From: Pseudonocardia terrae
GTDB lineage: Bacteria; Actinomycetota; Actinomycetes; Mycobacteriales; Pseudonocardiaceae
Direction of reading: 5' to 3'
DNA length: 64,000 nucleotides
NCBI RefSeq assembly: GCF_021343995.1
Contig: NZ_JAJTTE010000030.1
Span: forward strand, 26,761 to 90,760
Below are positions 27,142 to 38,363 of the stretch, one piece after another; position 1 is the stretch's first letter; each line of letters opens with the position of its first letter. The position numbers and the translations under genes were made by a program. The notes under the pieces were generated by a model that saw only the letters and a list, made by a program, of their open reading frames with translations, made no database searches and was not told where the DNA came from.

Positions 27142-27972
27142 GTGAGTGACGGCATCCCCTTCTCCAAGGGCCACGGCACGCAGAACGACTTCGTCGTGCT
27201 GCCCGATCCCGAGGGCGCCCTCGACCTCACGCCGGCGCGGGTCGCCGCGCTGTGCGACCGGCGGCGCGGGCTCGGGGCGGACGGGGTGCTGCGCGTCGTC
27301 CGGTCGGCAGCGCTGGGCGTCGACGGGCCCGAGTGGTTCATGGACTACCGCAACGCCGACGGGTCGGTCGCCGAGATGTGCGGCAACGGCGTGCGTGTCT
27401 TCGCCCGGTACCTGCAGCACGCGGGCTGGTTCCGCAGTGGGGAGCTGCCGCTGGGCACCCGTGCCGGCGTCAGGCGCGTCACGCTCGAGGGCGACTGGGT
27501 CGCGGTCGAGATGGGCCGCGCGCTGGTCGGGGCGGAGAGCGTCGCGACGGTCGGGGGCCGGGAGTTCCCGGGCGTGGCGGTCGACGTCGGGAACCCGCAC
27601 CTCGCGTGCGTCACCGACACCGACCTCGCCGGGCTGGACCTGACCGTGCCGCCGGGGCGGGACGAGGCGCTGTTCCCGAACGGGGCGAACGTCGAGTTCG
27701 TCGCGCCCGCGCGGGGCGACGAGCCGGTCGCGATGCGCGTGCACGAGCGCGGCGTGGGGGAGACCCGGTCCTGTGGCACCGGCACCGTGGCGGCCGTCGT
27801 GGCTGCCCTTCGGGCGGCGGGGCGCGCCGAGGGACGCCTGCCCGTCGACACCCCCGGCGGTCGGTTGGAGGTCACCGTCCGCGAGGGCGGGGCGTCGACG
27901 GTCCTGCACGGCCCGGCGGTCCTGGTCGCGCACGGTGAACTGGATCGGTCGTGGTGGGAGTCCGCAGGGTGA
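27142..27972 (+). CDS. dapF: diaminopimelate epimerase DapF
   Basis: A 276-residue enzyme converting LL- to meso-diaminopimelate for lysine and peptidoglycan. The two catalytic cysteines are present in AEMCGNGVRVF and ETRSCGTGT. The substrate loop KGHGTQNDFVVL is intact. GTG 27142, 73 bp after miaA, same operon. Confidence 0.95.
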   Translation: MSDGIPFSKGHGTQNDFVVLPDPEGALDLTPARVAALCDRRRGLGADGVLRVVRSAALGVDGPEWFMDYRNADGSVAEMCGNGVRVFARYLQHAGWFRSGELPLGTRAGVRRVTLEGDWVAVEMGRALVGAESVATVGGREFPGVAVDVGNPHLACVTDTDLAGLDLTVPPGRDEALFPNGANVEFVAPARGDEPVAMRVHERGVGETRSCGTGTVAAVVAALRAAGRAEGRLPVDTPGGRLEVTVREGGASTVLHGPAVLVAHGELDRSWWESAG

Positions 27973-28002
27973 CGCACGGGAAACGTGCCGACACGGCGAC
28001 CC

Positions 28003-28019
28003 GAAACGTGGGACAATAG
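28003..28019 (+). promoter_or_regulatory. probable hflX promoter
   Basis: GACAATAG ends 9 bases before the hflX ATG and looks like a -10 element. GAAACGTG is repeated at 27980-27987 and 28003-28010, 23 bp apart. This suggests hflX has its own promoter beside read-through from dapF. Confidence 0.4.
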
Positions 28020-28027
28020 ACCGCACG

Positions 28028-29548
28028 ATGACTGAATCCTCCCTGCGCTACACGCCTGCCGACGATGCTCTCGACCCGTCCCGGGGCGAGATGGAGCTTG
28101 AGGAACGGTCCTCGCTCCGGCGGGTCGCAGGTCTGTCGACCGAGCTCACCGACATCACCGAGGTCGAGTACCGGCAGCTGCGGCTCGAGCGCGTGGTGCT
28201 CGTCGGGGTCTGGACCGAGGGCACCTCCGAGCAGGCCAACGCCTCGCTCGTCGAGCTGGCCCGGCTCGCCGAGACCGCCGGCTCCCAGGTCATGGACGGC
28301 CTGGTGCAGCGGCGGAGCAAGCCCGATCCCGCCACGTTCATCGGTTCCGGCAAGGTCGACGAGCTGTCCCACGCCGTCCAGACCGCCGGCGCCGACACCG
28401 TGATCTGCGACGGCGAGCTCTCGCCCGGCCAGCTGCGCCAGCTGGAGGAGAAGCTCAAGGTCAAGGTGATCGACCGGACCGCCCTGATCCTCGACATCTT
28501 CGCCCAGCACGCCCGCTCGCGGGACGGCAAGGCCCAGGTCGAGCTGGCCCAGCTGTCCTATCTCCTGCCGCGGCTGCGCGGCTGGGGTGAGGCGCTGTCC
28601 CGGCAGGTCGGTGGCCGTGCCGCCGGCGGTGTCGGCATCGGTGGCCGTGGTCCCGGTGAGACCAAGATCGAGCTGGACCGCCGGCGCATCCGGCACCGCA
28701 TGTCCAAGCTGCGCCGCGAGATCGCCGCGATGAGCCGGGTGCGCGACACCCAGCGCGGCTCGCGCCGGCGCAACGACGTGCCCGGCGTCGCCATCGTCGG
28801 CTACACCAACGCCGGCAAGTCCTCGCTGCTCAACGCACTGACCGACGCCGGAGTCCTGGTCGAGGACGCGCTGTTCGCCACCCTCGACCCCACGACCCGC
28901 CGCGCGGAGACGCCGGACGGGCGCACCTACACGCTCACCGACACCGTCGGGTTCGTGCGGCACCTGCCGCACCAGCTCGTCGAGGCCTTCCGCTCCACGC
29001 TGGAGGAGGCCGGCCAGGCCGACCTGCTGGTCCACGTCGTCGACGCCTCGGACCCGCTGCCCGAGGACCAGATCGCCGCGGTGCGCAAGGTCCTGGTCGA
29101 GATCGGCGAGGAGCAGGGCGGCACCATGCCGCCGGAGTTGCTCGTCGTCAACAAGACCGACGCGGCCGGCGACCTCGCGCTCGCCCGGCTGCGGCACCTG
29201 CTGCCCGACGCCGTGTTCGTCTCGGCCCACCGGGGCGACGGCGTGGCTCGGCTGAAGGCCTGCGTCGCCGAGCGGCTCCCGCGGCCCGAGGTCGACCTCG
29301 AGCTGCTCGTGCCCTACACCGAGGGCGGGCTGATCGCCCGGCTGCACTCGGACGGCGAGGTGCTCGCCTCCGAGCACACCCCGGAGGGCACCCGCCTGCA
29401 CGTCCGGGTCGGGCCCGAGCTCGCCGTCGCGGCCGTGCCGTTCGCGATCGGGGGGACCGGGTCGGCCCCCGCCGAGGGCGACGCGGCAGGCTCGCGAGGC
29501 ACGAACGGGGCCGTGCCGGCCGGAGCGCGCGTCGCTGCGCGCGGCTGA
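28028..29548 (+). CDS. hflX: ribosome-associated GTPase HflX
   Basis: A 506-residue protein that in other bacteria splits stalled or hibernating 70S ribosomes. HflX domain at residues 30-240 with GSGKVDEL and GGRGPGETKIELDRRRI. G domain from about 250: G1 GYTNAGKSSLL, G3 DTVGFVRHLPHQLVEAF, G4 VNKTD. ATG 28028 is taken because it follows the promoter and fits family length; the tail is Ala/Gly-rich. Confidence 0.93.
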   Translation: MTESSLRYTPADDALDPSRGEMELEERSSLRRVAGLSTELTDITEVEYRQLRLERVVLVGVWTEGTSEQANASLVELARLAETAGSQVMDGLVQRRSKPDPATFIGSGKVDELSHAVQTAGADTVICDGELSPGQLRQLEEKLKVKVIDRTALILDIFAQHARSRDGKAQVELAQLSYLLPRLRGWGEALSRQVGGRAAGGVGIGGRGPGETKIELDRRRIRHRMSKLRREIAAMSRVRDTQRGSRRRNDVPGVAIVGYTNAGKSSLLNALTDAGVLVEDALFATLDPTTRRAETPDGRTYTLTDTVGFVRHLPHQLVEAFRSTLEEAGQADLLVHVVDASDPLPEDQIAAVRKVLVEIGEEQGGTMPPELLVVNKTDAAGDLALARLRHLLPDAVFVSAHRGDGVARLKACVAERLPRPEVDLELLVPYTEGGLIARLHSDGEVLASEHTPEGTRLHVRVGPELAVAAVPFAIGGTGSAPAEGDAAGSRGTNGAVPAGARVAARG

Positions 29549-29579
29549 CCGCGCCGGGGTTCTCGGCGCCGTCCTCCTG

Positions 29580-30581
29580 TTGACGCTGCTGCTCGCCGCC
29601 CCGGCGAGCGCGGCGCCGGCCGTACCCGAGGACCGCTGCACGGTCACCGACCGCCGCCTCCTCGAACTCTCCGGGCTGGCCGTCGACGCCGGCGGCGAGA
29701 TCTGGGCGATGAGCGACGGCGGCAGCCGGGTCGCGCTGTACCGGCTCGACCCGGACACGTGCGCGATCGTCGGGACCCGGACGGCGGCGCTGGACCCCTA
29801 CGACGCCGAGGACCTCGCGATCGCGCCCGACGGCGCGTTCTGGGTCGCCGACACCGGGGACAACGATCGCGCGCGGGCCACCGTGGCCCTGCTCGTCCTG
29901 CCGCCCGACGGCGCGCCCCGGGTGCACCGGCTGACCTATCCCGACGGCCCGCACGACGCGGAGGCCGTGCTGATCGGCACCGACGACGTGCCCGTGATCG
30001 TCACCAAGGAGGTCACCGGCACGGCCGGGGTCTACCGGCCCGTGGGCCCGCTCGCCGAGCCCGGGCCCACGCCGTTGATGCGCGCGGGCTCGGTCGGCTT
30101 CCCGCGGTCCGAGACCCGCGGCGGCCCGATCGGGTCCCTGGGCGCCTTCACGGTGACCGGCGGGGCGACGAGTACCGGTCGCGAGGTCGTCGCCCTGCGC
30201 ACCTACACCGACGCCTGGCTGTACCGCGTGCCGCCGTCCGGCGACGTCGTGGCGGCGCTGCAGGGCACGCCGGTGCAGGTCCCGCTGCCGGACGAGCCCC
30301 AGGGCGAGGCCGTCGCATTCCTCCCCGACGGCACCCTGCTCTCCGGGTCCGAGACCCGCGGCCTGGACCGCGGCCGGCTCCGCGGGGTGCCCGGAGCCGT
30401 CGAGGCGACCCTGGCCGCCGCACCCGCGGAGCCGACGGCCGCCCCACCCCCTCCGGCGACCCCGCCGGAACCCGCCCCGGACTGGCTGCCCGCGGCGATC
30501 GGGGGCGGGATCGCGGTCCTGCTGCTGGGGCTGGCCGCGGGCGCGATGGCCCTGCACGGGCGGCGCCGGTCCCGCCTGTGA
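29580..30581 (+). CDS. exported beta-propeller-like protein with C-terminal membrane anchor
   Basis: About 333 residues. The mature part has propeller-like repeats (LSGLAVDAGGEIWAMSDGG, DAEDLAIAPDGAFWVADTGD, GEAVAFLPDGTLLSGSETRG), a Pro/Ala linker (about 280-300), one hydrophobic helix (about 302-325) and a basic end, so it is probably displayed outside the membrane. The start is uncertain: TTG 29580 gives a very short signal, while in-frame codons just upstream read as a fuller signal peptide but lack ATG or GTG (CTG 29535 is possible). Function unknown. Confidence 0.65.
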   Translation: MTLLLAAPASAAPAVPEDRCTVTDRRLLELSGLAVDAGGEIWAMSDGGSRVALYRLDPDTCAIVGTRTAALDPYDAEDLAIAPDGAFWVADTGDNDRARATVALLVLPPDGAPRVHRLTYPDGPHDAEAVLIGTDDVPVIVTKEVTGTAGVYRPVGPLAEPGPTPLMRAGSVGFPRSETRGGPIGSLGAFTVTGGATSTGREVVALRTYTDAWLYRVPPSGDVVAALQGTPVQVPLPDEPQGEAVAFLPDGTLLSGSETRGLDRGRLRGVPGAVEATLAAAPAEPTAAPPPPATPPEPAPDWLPAAIGGGIAVLLLGLAAGAMALHGRRRSRL

Positions 30582-30614
30582 CGAGCCCGCCGACCATGCT
30601 CGACGGCCGGCCCG

Positions 30615-31340
30615 TCAGAGCCGGCGGAGCACCGCGACGACGCGTCCCAGGATGGTCGCTTCGTTGCCGTCGATCGGCTCGTAGGCCGGGTTGGCCGGCA
30701 TCAGCCAGACCTGCCCGTCCGTGCGCTTGAAGGTCTTGACCGTGGCCTCGCCGTCGATCATCGCGGCGACGATCTCGCCCTGCTCGGCCACGGGCTGCTG
30801 GCGGACGACGACCCAGTCTCCGTCCGTGATCGCGGCCTCGACCATCGAGTCGCCCTTGACGTTGAGCAGGAAGAGCTCGCCCTCGCCGACGATCTCGCGC
30901 GGCAGCGGGAACACGCTCTCCACCGCCTGCTCGGCCAGGATCGGGCCACCGGCGGCGATGTTGCCGAGCAGGGGCACGAAGGCCGGCGCCGGCCGCTCCG
31001 CGCGGACCTCCGCCGCGTCGCCGCCCTCGTGGGAGTCCTCCTCCGGGCTGCGCACGTCGACCGCGCGGGTCCGGTTCGGGTCGCGCCGCAGGTACCCCTT
31101 GCGCTCCAGCGTGCGCAGCTGGTGGTGGACCGACGAGGTGGACGTCAGCCCCACCGCGTCACCGATCTCCCGGACGCTCGGCGGGTAGCCGAAGCGCTCC
31201 ACCCAGTCCCGGATCACCTCGAGCACCTTGCGCTGCCGGGGGGTGAGGCCCACCGGGTCCGCCGGCGGATCCGGGAAGGCGCGCACCTGTCCGGGCTCCC
31301 GGCCGGTTCCGCCGGCTCCGCCGGACTCGTCCCGTGCCAT
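30615..31340 (-). CDS. lexA: SOS repressor LexA
   Basis: A 241-residue repressor of DNA-damage genes. Winged helix at about residues 35-95 (PPSVREIGDAVGLTS, VHHQLRTLERKGYLRR). Auto-cleavage Ala-Gly is in NIAAGGP; catalytic Ser in VKGDSMVEA and Lys in EATVKTFKR. ATG 31340 with GGAGGCGGC upstream; the family usually starts about 25 residues before the HTH, as here. A LexA box lies in its own promoter at 31612-31626. Confidence 0.95.
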   Translation of the reverse strand: MARDESGGAGGTGREPGQVRAFPDPPADPVGLTPRQRKVLEVIRDWVERFGYPPSVREIGDAVGLTSTSSVHHQLRTLERKGYLRRDPNRTRAVDVRSPEEDSHEGGDAAEVRAERPAPAFVPLLGNIAAGGPILAEQAVESVFPLPREIVGEGELFLLNVKGDSMVEAAITDGDWVVVRQQPVAEQGEIVAAMIDGEATVKTFKRTDGQVWLMPANPAYEPIDGNEATILGRVVAVLRRL

Positions 31341-31611
31341 CTGCCTGCCGCCTCCTCGTGTGCCTGTCTCGTGCTCTGTCCCCGGGCCCGTCCCGAGCGT
31401 GGGGTCCGGCCCGCTGCCCGGTTCCCGCACGTCGCCGGTGCCCTCGGCGCCGGTCCTCCCCGGAGGTCGTGCCCGTTCCGCCGGGCCGTACTCCCGGGAG
31501 CCGGACCGGGGCGCCGGACGGGGCCGGTGCCGGTGGGGACCCGGACGGCCCCGCCGGAGGGTCCCGGCCGGTCCGTCGGTAACGGACGGTAGCCCGGATC
31601 CGGCCGATCGC

Positions 31612-31626
31612 CAAACACATGTTCGA
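31612..31626. promoter_or_regulatory. LexA box 1 (lexA promoter)
   Basis: The minus strand reads TCGAACATGTGTTTG, close to the actinobacterial SOS box TCGAAC-N4-GTTCGA. It lies about 270 bp before the lexA start, so the lexA leader would be long or the box serves both directions. Confidence 0.75.
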
Positions 31627-31704
31627 ACGACACGCCGATCGTGTCGGGTGTGGACCCGTGACGCACGGCCGTGGTGGTGGTACAACGTCGCACAGACGTT
31701 CGAA

Positions 31705-31720
31705 TCGAACATGTGTGCGA
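31705..31720. promoter_or_regulatory. LexA box 2 (LysM gene promoter)
   Basis: TCGAACATGTGTGCGA differs from the mycobacterial SOS consensus by one base in the right half. It is 45 bp before the LysM-protein start. The preceding bases extend the dyad (GTTCGAATCGAAC). Confidence 0.8.
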
Positions 31721-31764
31721 GAGCCGGCCGCTGAGCGGCGCGGACGAGGCGGAAGGGGTCTGCC

Positions 31765-32724
31765 GTGAACGGCGCGGGGATCGCGGAGGACGTGGTGGAC
31801 GGGCCGTCGGGGGCCGCGGGCGCGAGCGGGCGGAGCGGCTGTGTCCTCGGTGTCCTCGGTGTCTCCGGTGTCCTCGGCGTGTCGCGCGGACGCGATCCCG
31901 TCGACGAGCACGGGGCCGACGGAGGCCGGGGTGGCCGGGTCTCGACGGTGCGGGAGCGGGGGATCGGCGGGTCGGCCGTGGACGGGGAGCGCGACGCGGG
32001 GGCGACCCGTGGGCCGCGTCCGGTCCGGCCCGCCCGGACCTCCCGCCGTGCCCGACGGCCGGTGCAGGCTCCCGGCAGCGGGGGTGGGGTGGCGCCCGGA
32101 CCTGTCGAGCGGGCGGGCCGCGCCTTCTCGTGTGGTGTCGCCCCGGACAGTCGTGCTGCGTGGCTCGCCCCGTCGGTGACCGGCGTGCCGGTCCGTGGCG
32201 CCGCTTCGGGCGCGACGCCGGCGTCCGGCGCCGCCGTCATCGATGGCGGGGGCGAGGTGCGCGCACTGGACGTGTCCGACACGGCCGTACGGGCTCCGAG
32301 GAGTGCCCTGCGTGCGTGGCGGGCACCCGGCACCCAGGTGCCCCGGGCTGAGGCGCAGCAGGCGTCCTGGGCGGCCGTGCGGGTCCTGCCCGGTGCGGTG
32401 CCCGCGGCGCGGTACCGGATGCGGCGGGCCGTGGGGGTCGTCGTCCTCGCGCTGGCGTCCGCCGCCGTCGTCGTCGGGCTGGGGCTCCTGGCGGGGGTCG
32501 CAGGCGATGCCCACGCCCGGGCGGTCGTGCCCGCCGGGACCGTCCAGGTGACGGTCGAGCCCGGGGAGTCCATCTGGGACGTCGCGCGCCGGACCGTCCC
32601 CGCAGCCGGGTCGGCCGGCACAGCCGGTACGGCCGCGGTCGTCGAGCGGATCGCGGCGGACAACGCGCTGCCCGTGGACGCGGCGCCGCTGCCCGCCGGG
32701 CTCGCACTGCGCGTCCCGGTCTGA
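31765..32724 (+). CDS. SOS-controlled membrane protein with extracytoplasmic LysM domain (Rv2719c/DivS-position)
   Basis: A 319-residue protein. Residues 1-225 are low-complexity and likely cytoplasmic. One membrane helix is at about 226-250 (VGVVVLALASAAVVVGLGLL), followed by a LysM-like module (VQVTVEPGESIWDVARR, VERIAADNALP, LPAGLALRVPV). Position divergent from lexA and next to nrdR matches mycobacterial Rv2719c and corynebacterial divS, SOS-induced proteins linked to cell-division arrest or peptidoglycan. GTG 31765 has GAAGGGG upstream. LexA box 2 lies directly upstream. Confidence 0.75.
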   Translation: MNGAGIAEDVVDGPSGAAGASGRSGCVLGVLGVSGVLGVSRGRDPVDEHGADGGRGGRVSTVRERGIGGSAVDGERDAGATRGPRPVRPARTSRRARRPVQAPGSGGGVAPGPVERAGRAFSCGVAPDSRAAWLAPSVTGVPVRGAASGATPASGAAVIDGGGEVRALDVSDTAVRAPRSALRAWRAPGTQVPRAEAQQASWAAVRVLPGAVPAARYRMRRAVGVVVLALASAAVVVGLGLLAGVAGDAHARAVVPAGTVQVTVEPGESIWDVARRTVPAAGSAGTAGTAAVVERIAADNALPVDAAPLPAGLALRVPV

Positions 32725-32800
32725 GCGCGGGGCCCCGGAGCCCGGCGGGTGACCCCGGTCACGACGGGCACCGGTTTTTGTCGGTGGTGGTTGATAGGAA

Positions 32801-32816
32801 TCGCACACGCGTTCGA
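32801..32816. promoter_or_regulatory. LexA box 3 (second membrane-protein gene)
   Basis: TCGCACACGCGTTCGA; its complement TCGAACGCGTGTGCGA shares TCGAAC and the right half GTGTGCGA with box 2. It lies 56 bp before the ATG at 32872, behind an AT-richer promoter-like stretch (TTTTTG, TTGATAGGAAT). Confidence 0.7.
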
Positions 32817-32871
32817 TCGGTGGTCCGGGCATCCGGCTCGGGTGGGGTCGGCGCGGTGGTGGGAGGTCGTC

Positions 32872-33534
32872 ATGGATCCCAGGAGTGCAGTGCTGGCCGC
32901 GGTGCCGAGCGAGATGTCGAGCCGGGTGCCGGGCGAGTCGGCCGTCGGCGCGGCGTCGACCGGTGCGGCGTCGACCGGTGCGGCGTCGACCGGGTTGCCG
33001 GCGGGGTCCTCGATCGGGGCGCGGGTCGGTGTGGCGGGCGACCGGCGGACCGACGCGCGGCCCGGGGCTCGTCCGCGTCCCCGTCCGGCGGGCCGTGACG
33101 CCGCCGGTCGTGAGCCCGGTGGCCGTGAGCTGGTCGGCCGTGCCGCCGTCCGTGAGGCGGGTGGGCGTGAGGCGGGCGGCCGCGGCCACCCACTCCGGGG
33201 GCACCCCGCCGCGGCACCGGAGCGCGTCCTCGGGGCCTACACGTCGGGGGCCCGGGCGCGGCTGGTCCGCCGGGCCGACGGTCCCGCCGTGGTGTCGGGC
33301 TGCCGGCCCGTCGTCCGGCCACGGCCCGCCCTGGCCGACCCGCGGTGCGTCCCGGCGCCCCGTCCCCGCCCGTCCCGGCTCTCGCGCTACGAGCGCACCG
33401 GCGGGGCCCGACGACTCGCGGGGGAGGCCCGCACCGGCCTGTTCGACCGGGTGCTGGCCGTCGTCGCGGTCACGCTGGCGTCGGCCACGGTCGTCGTCGC
33501 CCTCGGCCTGCTCTCCGACCTCGTCGCGCGATGA
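32872..33534 (+). CDS. probable SOS-controlled single-pass membrane protein without LysM domain
   Basis: A 220-residue protein of unknown function. ATG 32872 has GGGAGG upstream. Residues 1-185 are low-complexity and basic (Arg/Pro/Gly/Ala), with GAASTGAASTGAASTG encoded by a 15-bp repeat. Residues 192-217 (LAVVAVTLASATVVVALGLL) form one helix strikingly like that of the LysM protein at 31765-32724, but the protein ends after it. It looks like a paralogue that lost, or never had, the LysM domain. Its own LexA box predicts DNA-damage induction. Confidence 0.6.
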   Translation: MDPRSAVLAAVPSEMSSRVPGESAVGAASTGAASTGAASTGLPAGSSIGARVGVAGDRRTDARPGARPRPRPAGRDAAGREPGGRELVGRAAVREAGGREAGGRGHPLRGHPAAAPERVLGAYTSGARARLVRRADGPAVVSGCRPVVRPRPALADPRCVPAPRPRPSRLSRYERTGGARRLAGEARTGLFDRVLAVVAVTLASATVVVALGLLSDLVAR

Positions 33535-34093
33535 CCGGCCGCCCCGCGCGGGCGGACGGGGGACGCAGCGCCCGGCGAGCGCGGTCGGCCCTGCGTGTGA
33601 CGGGCGGTGAACCCGTCGGCGTGGTGTCCGGAGTGGAGTCGCGGCCCGGAGCGTGTGGGGCCGGTGATGCGTCCTGTGGGCGGCGAGGGTCTCCTTTCGG
33701 GCACGGTGAGTGCCGGTATCGCCGACACGCCGAGGAAGCCGACACGCCGGCCACAACGGACGGCGCGTTCCCCGCAGTTCATCCGCGTGTCGCCGATGCG
33801 GCGAGCGGTTCGGGTCCCGCGGCCCGCCGACCCGTTGTCCGCGCAGGTGTGCAGGAAGCGGGCGTGACCTGCGGGCCGTCACGGGGTGTCGCCACCCGGC
33901 CACCGGGGCACCCGGGGACGGGGCGACCGCGGCGCTCGTGAGAGGTTCCTTCCCGATCGGGGGAAGTCCGCACGACCCGCCGCACGGAAATGGCGCGACC
34001 CCCAGATGTTGTGGTTACATCCGTGTTGTTCGCCTACAGGTTGGGTTCGGCCCAGGTCGAGCCGTCGGGCGCGTCGAATCGGGGGAGGTCCGC
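33535..34093. other. 559-bp region before nrdR, no convincing gene
   Basis: A frame starting with ATGA overlap at 33531 runs to 33941 but has no ribosome-binding site and an Arg/Gly/Pro composition typical of chance frames. I looked for a cobalamin riboswitch because nrdJ is B12-dependent; the B12-box and the conserved GCCACTG element are not visible. The nrdR promoter probably lies in the last 90 bases. Confidence 0.4.
33999..34045 (+). promoter_or_regulatory. candidate nrdR promoter and NrdR-box-like sequence
   Basis: CCCAGATGTTGTGG followed by TTACATCCGTGTTGTT contains two related half-sites resembling NrdR boxes of actinobacteria, and TACAGG could be a -10. Spacing does not clearly match the usual paired NrdR boxes, so this is tentative. 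Confidence 0.3.
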
Positions 34094-34597
34094 ATGCGGT
34101 GCCCGTTCTGCCGTCACACGGACTGCAAGGTGATCGACTCCCGCGAGGTCGACGAGGGCGCGGCGACGCGTCGCCGCCGCTCCTGCCAGGCCTGTGGGAA
34201 GCGCTTCACCACCGTCGAGGAGCCGGTGCTCGCGGTGTTGAAGCGCAGCGGCGTCACGGAGCCGTTCAGCCGCGACAAGGTCGTGAGCGGCGTGCGCCGG
34301 GCCTGCCAGGGCCGGCCGGTCGACGAGGACGCGTTGCAGAAGCTCGCGCACCGCGTCGAGGAGGCCGTCCGCGCGGGCGGGACCGCGGAGATCCCCAGCC
34401 ACGAGGTGGGGTTGGCGATCCTCGGTCCGCTGAAGGAGCTCGACGAGGTGGCGTACCTGCGCTTCGCGAGCGTCTACCGCTCGTTCTCGTCCATCGAGGA
34501 CTTCGAGAAGGAGATCGCCGATCTGCGCAGGGCGGCTGCCGGGGAAGCAGCCGACCGGCGGGACCGGGCCGGGAGGACCGCGGGGCCGACCGGGTAG
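34094..34597 (+). CDS. nrdR: transcriptional repressor NrdR
   Basis: A 167-residue regulator of ribonucleotide reductase genes. Zinc ribbon MRCPFCRHTDCKVIDSRE with CQACGKRF, then an ATP-cone (EPVLAVLKRSGVTEPFSRDK, GVRRACQGRPVD) that senses ATP/dATP. ATG 34094 has GGGGGAGG upstream. It precedes nrdJ by 133 bp, as in Streptomyces nrdRJ. Confidence 0.95.
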   Translation: MRCPFCRHTDCKVIDSREVDEGAATRRRRSCQACGKRFTTVEEPVLAVLKRSGVTEPFSRDKVVSGVRRACQGRPVDEDALQKLAHRVEEAVRAGGTAEIPSHEVGLAILGPLKELDEVAYLRFASVYRSFSSIEDFEKEIADLRRAAAGEAADRRDRAGRTAGPTG

Positions 34598-34730
34598 GGG
34601 GTCCGAGGGACCCGTGGGGCCGACCCGTACTACGGAAGTCGAGCCGACCCCGATCTCGCAGGCAGGACACCCGCCGTCGCCCCAGCCGGCGGAGGGTGCA
34701 GCACATGGTCGGATGCGAATGAGGGAGAGC

Positions 34731-37628
<2,898 letters not shown>

Positions 37629-37643
37629 GCCGGATCTGGCGGA

Positions 37644-37676
37644 CGGCCCCGCCCCGGCTTTCCGGGAGCGGGGCCG
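37644..37676. terminator. strong hairpin terminator after nrdJ
   Basis: CGGCCCCGC (37644-37652) pairs with GCGGGGCCG (37668-37676), continued inside by CCCGG/CCGGG around a CTTT loop. It lies 15 bases after the nrdJ stop. Confidence 0.85.
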
Positions 37677-37690
37677 CCCGCGTCCAGGCC

Positions 37691-37792
37691 GCAGTATGGA
37701 ACCATGATGCGAATTTCCCGGGCCTCAATCCGCGTTATGGAACCATAATGCGGCTCGAGGCTCGTTCTACTCGCGTTATGGATCCGTACCGC
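37691..37792. promoter_or_regulatory. three AT-rich palindromes spaced exactly 41 bp
   Basis: GTATGGAACCATGA, TTATGGAACCATAA and TTATGGATCCGTAC are centred at 37700.5, 37741.5 and 37782.5. Equal 41-bp spacing (about four turns) places them on one face of the helix. The middle copy extends to GCGTTATGGAACCATAATGC. They stand out from the GC-rich context and lie upstream of the NUDIX gene. An IclR-type or other dimeric regulator is plausible; none is encoded next to it. Confidence 0.7.
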
Positions 37793-37904
37793 GCACCGGG
37801 TGGCGGAGCGCCGGGCTCCCGCGGCGTCGCGGAGGCCGTGGCGCCAGGGGCGCGGCATCGCCACCGTGTCGTCCCCGTGCTGCGTCCGGATCTACGGTGG
37901 GGTG

Positions 37905-38363
37905 GTGAGTCCGCGCTATCAGCTCGTGCCCGCCGCCTACGTGGTGCTGTGCCGTGAGCCGAACGAGATCCTGCTCCAGCTCCGGCAGAACACCGGCTTC
38001 CGGGACGGCTTCTGGGCGACGGCCGCGGCCGGGCACGTCGAGAAGGGCGAGTCGGTGCTGGAGGCGGCCGTGCGGGAGGCCCGGGAGGAGCTGGGCGTCG
38101 AGATCGCGCCCGCGGACCTGCAGCCGTTGACCGCGATGCACCGCACCGAGGCCACGGGTGACCCGATCGACGAGCGCGTCGACTTCTTCTTCACGTGCCG
38201 CCGGTGGTCGGGCACCCCTCGGCTGGTCGAGCGCGCCAAGGCCGCCGATCTCGGCTGGTTCCCGCTCGACGCCCTGCCCGATCCCGTTGTCGCGCACGAG
38301 CGGGAGGTGTTGGAGGCCCTGCGCACCGGCGGACCGTCGACGATCACGACGCACGGGTTCTGA
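37905..38363 (+). CDS. NUDIX hydrolase
   Basis: A 152-residue pyrophosphohydrolase. The Nudix box is complete in GHVEKGESVLEAAVREAREE followed by LGV. N-terminal strand PAAYVVLCREPNEILLQLRQ. Such proteins cleave nucleoside diphosphate derivatives, for example oxidised nucleotides; the substrate cannot be told. GTG 37905 is chosen over the adjacent GTG 37902. Its last 20 bases overlap the end of the convergent GTPase gene. Confidence 0.85.
   Translation: MSPRYQLVPAAYVVLCREPNEILLQLRQNTGFRDGFWATAAAGHVEKGESVLEAAVREAREELGVEIAPADLQPLTAMHRTEATGDPIDERVDFFFTCRRWSGTPRLVERAKAADLGWFPLDALPDPVVAHEREVLEALRTGGPSTITTHGF

Noticed and set aside
33531..33941. Small gene overlapping the 32872-33534 stop by ATGA
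   Set aside because: Arg/Gly/Pro-rich random composition, no ribosome-binding site and no recognisable segment; the overlap alone is weak evidence.
33535..34730. Cobalamin riboswitch upstream of nrdR or nrdJ
   Set aside because: The conserved B12-box and GCCACTG core are not visible, and known nrdRJ operons are not riboswitch-controlled.
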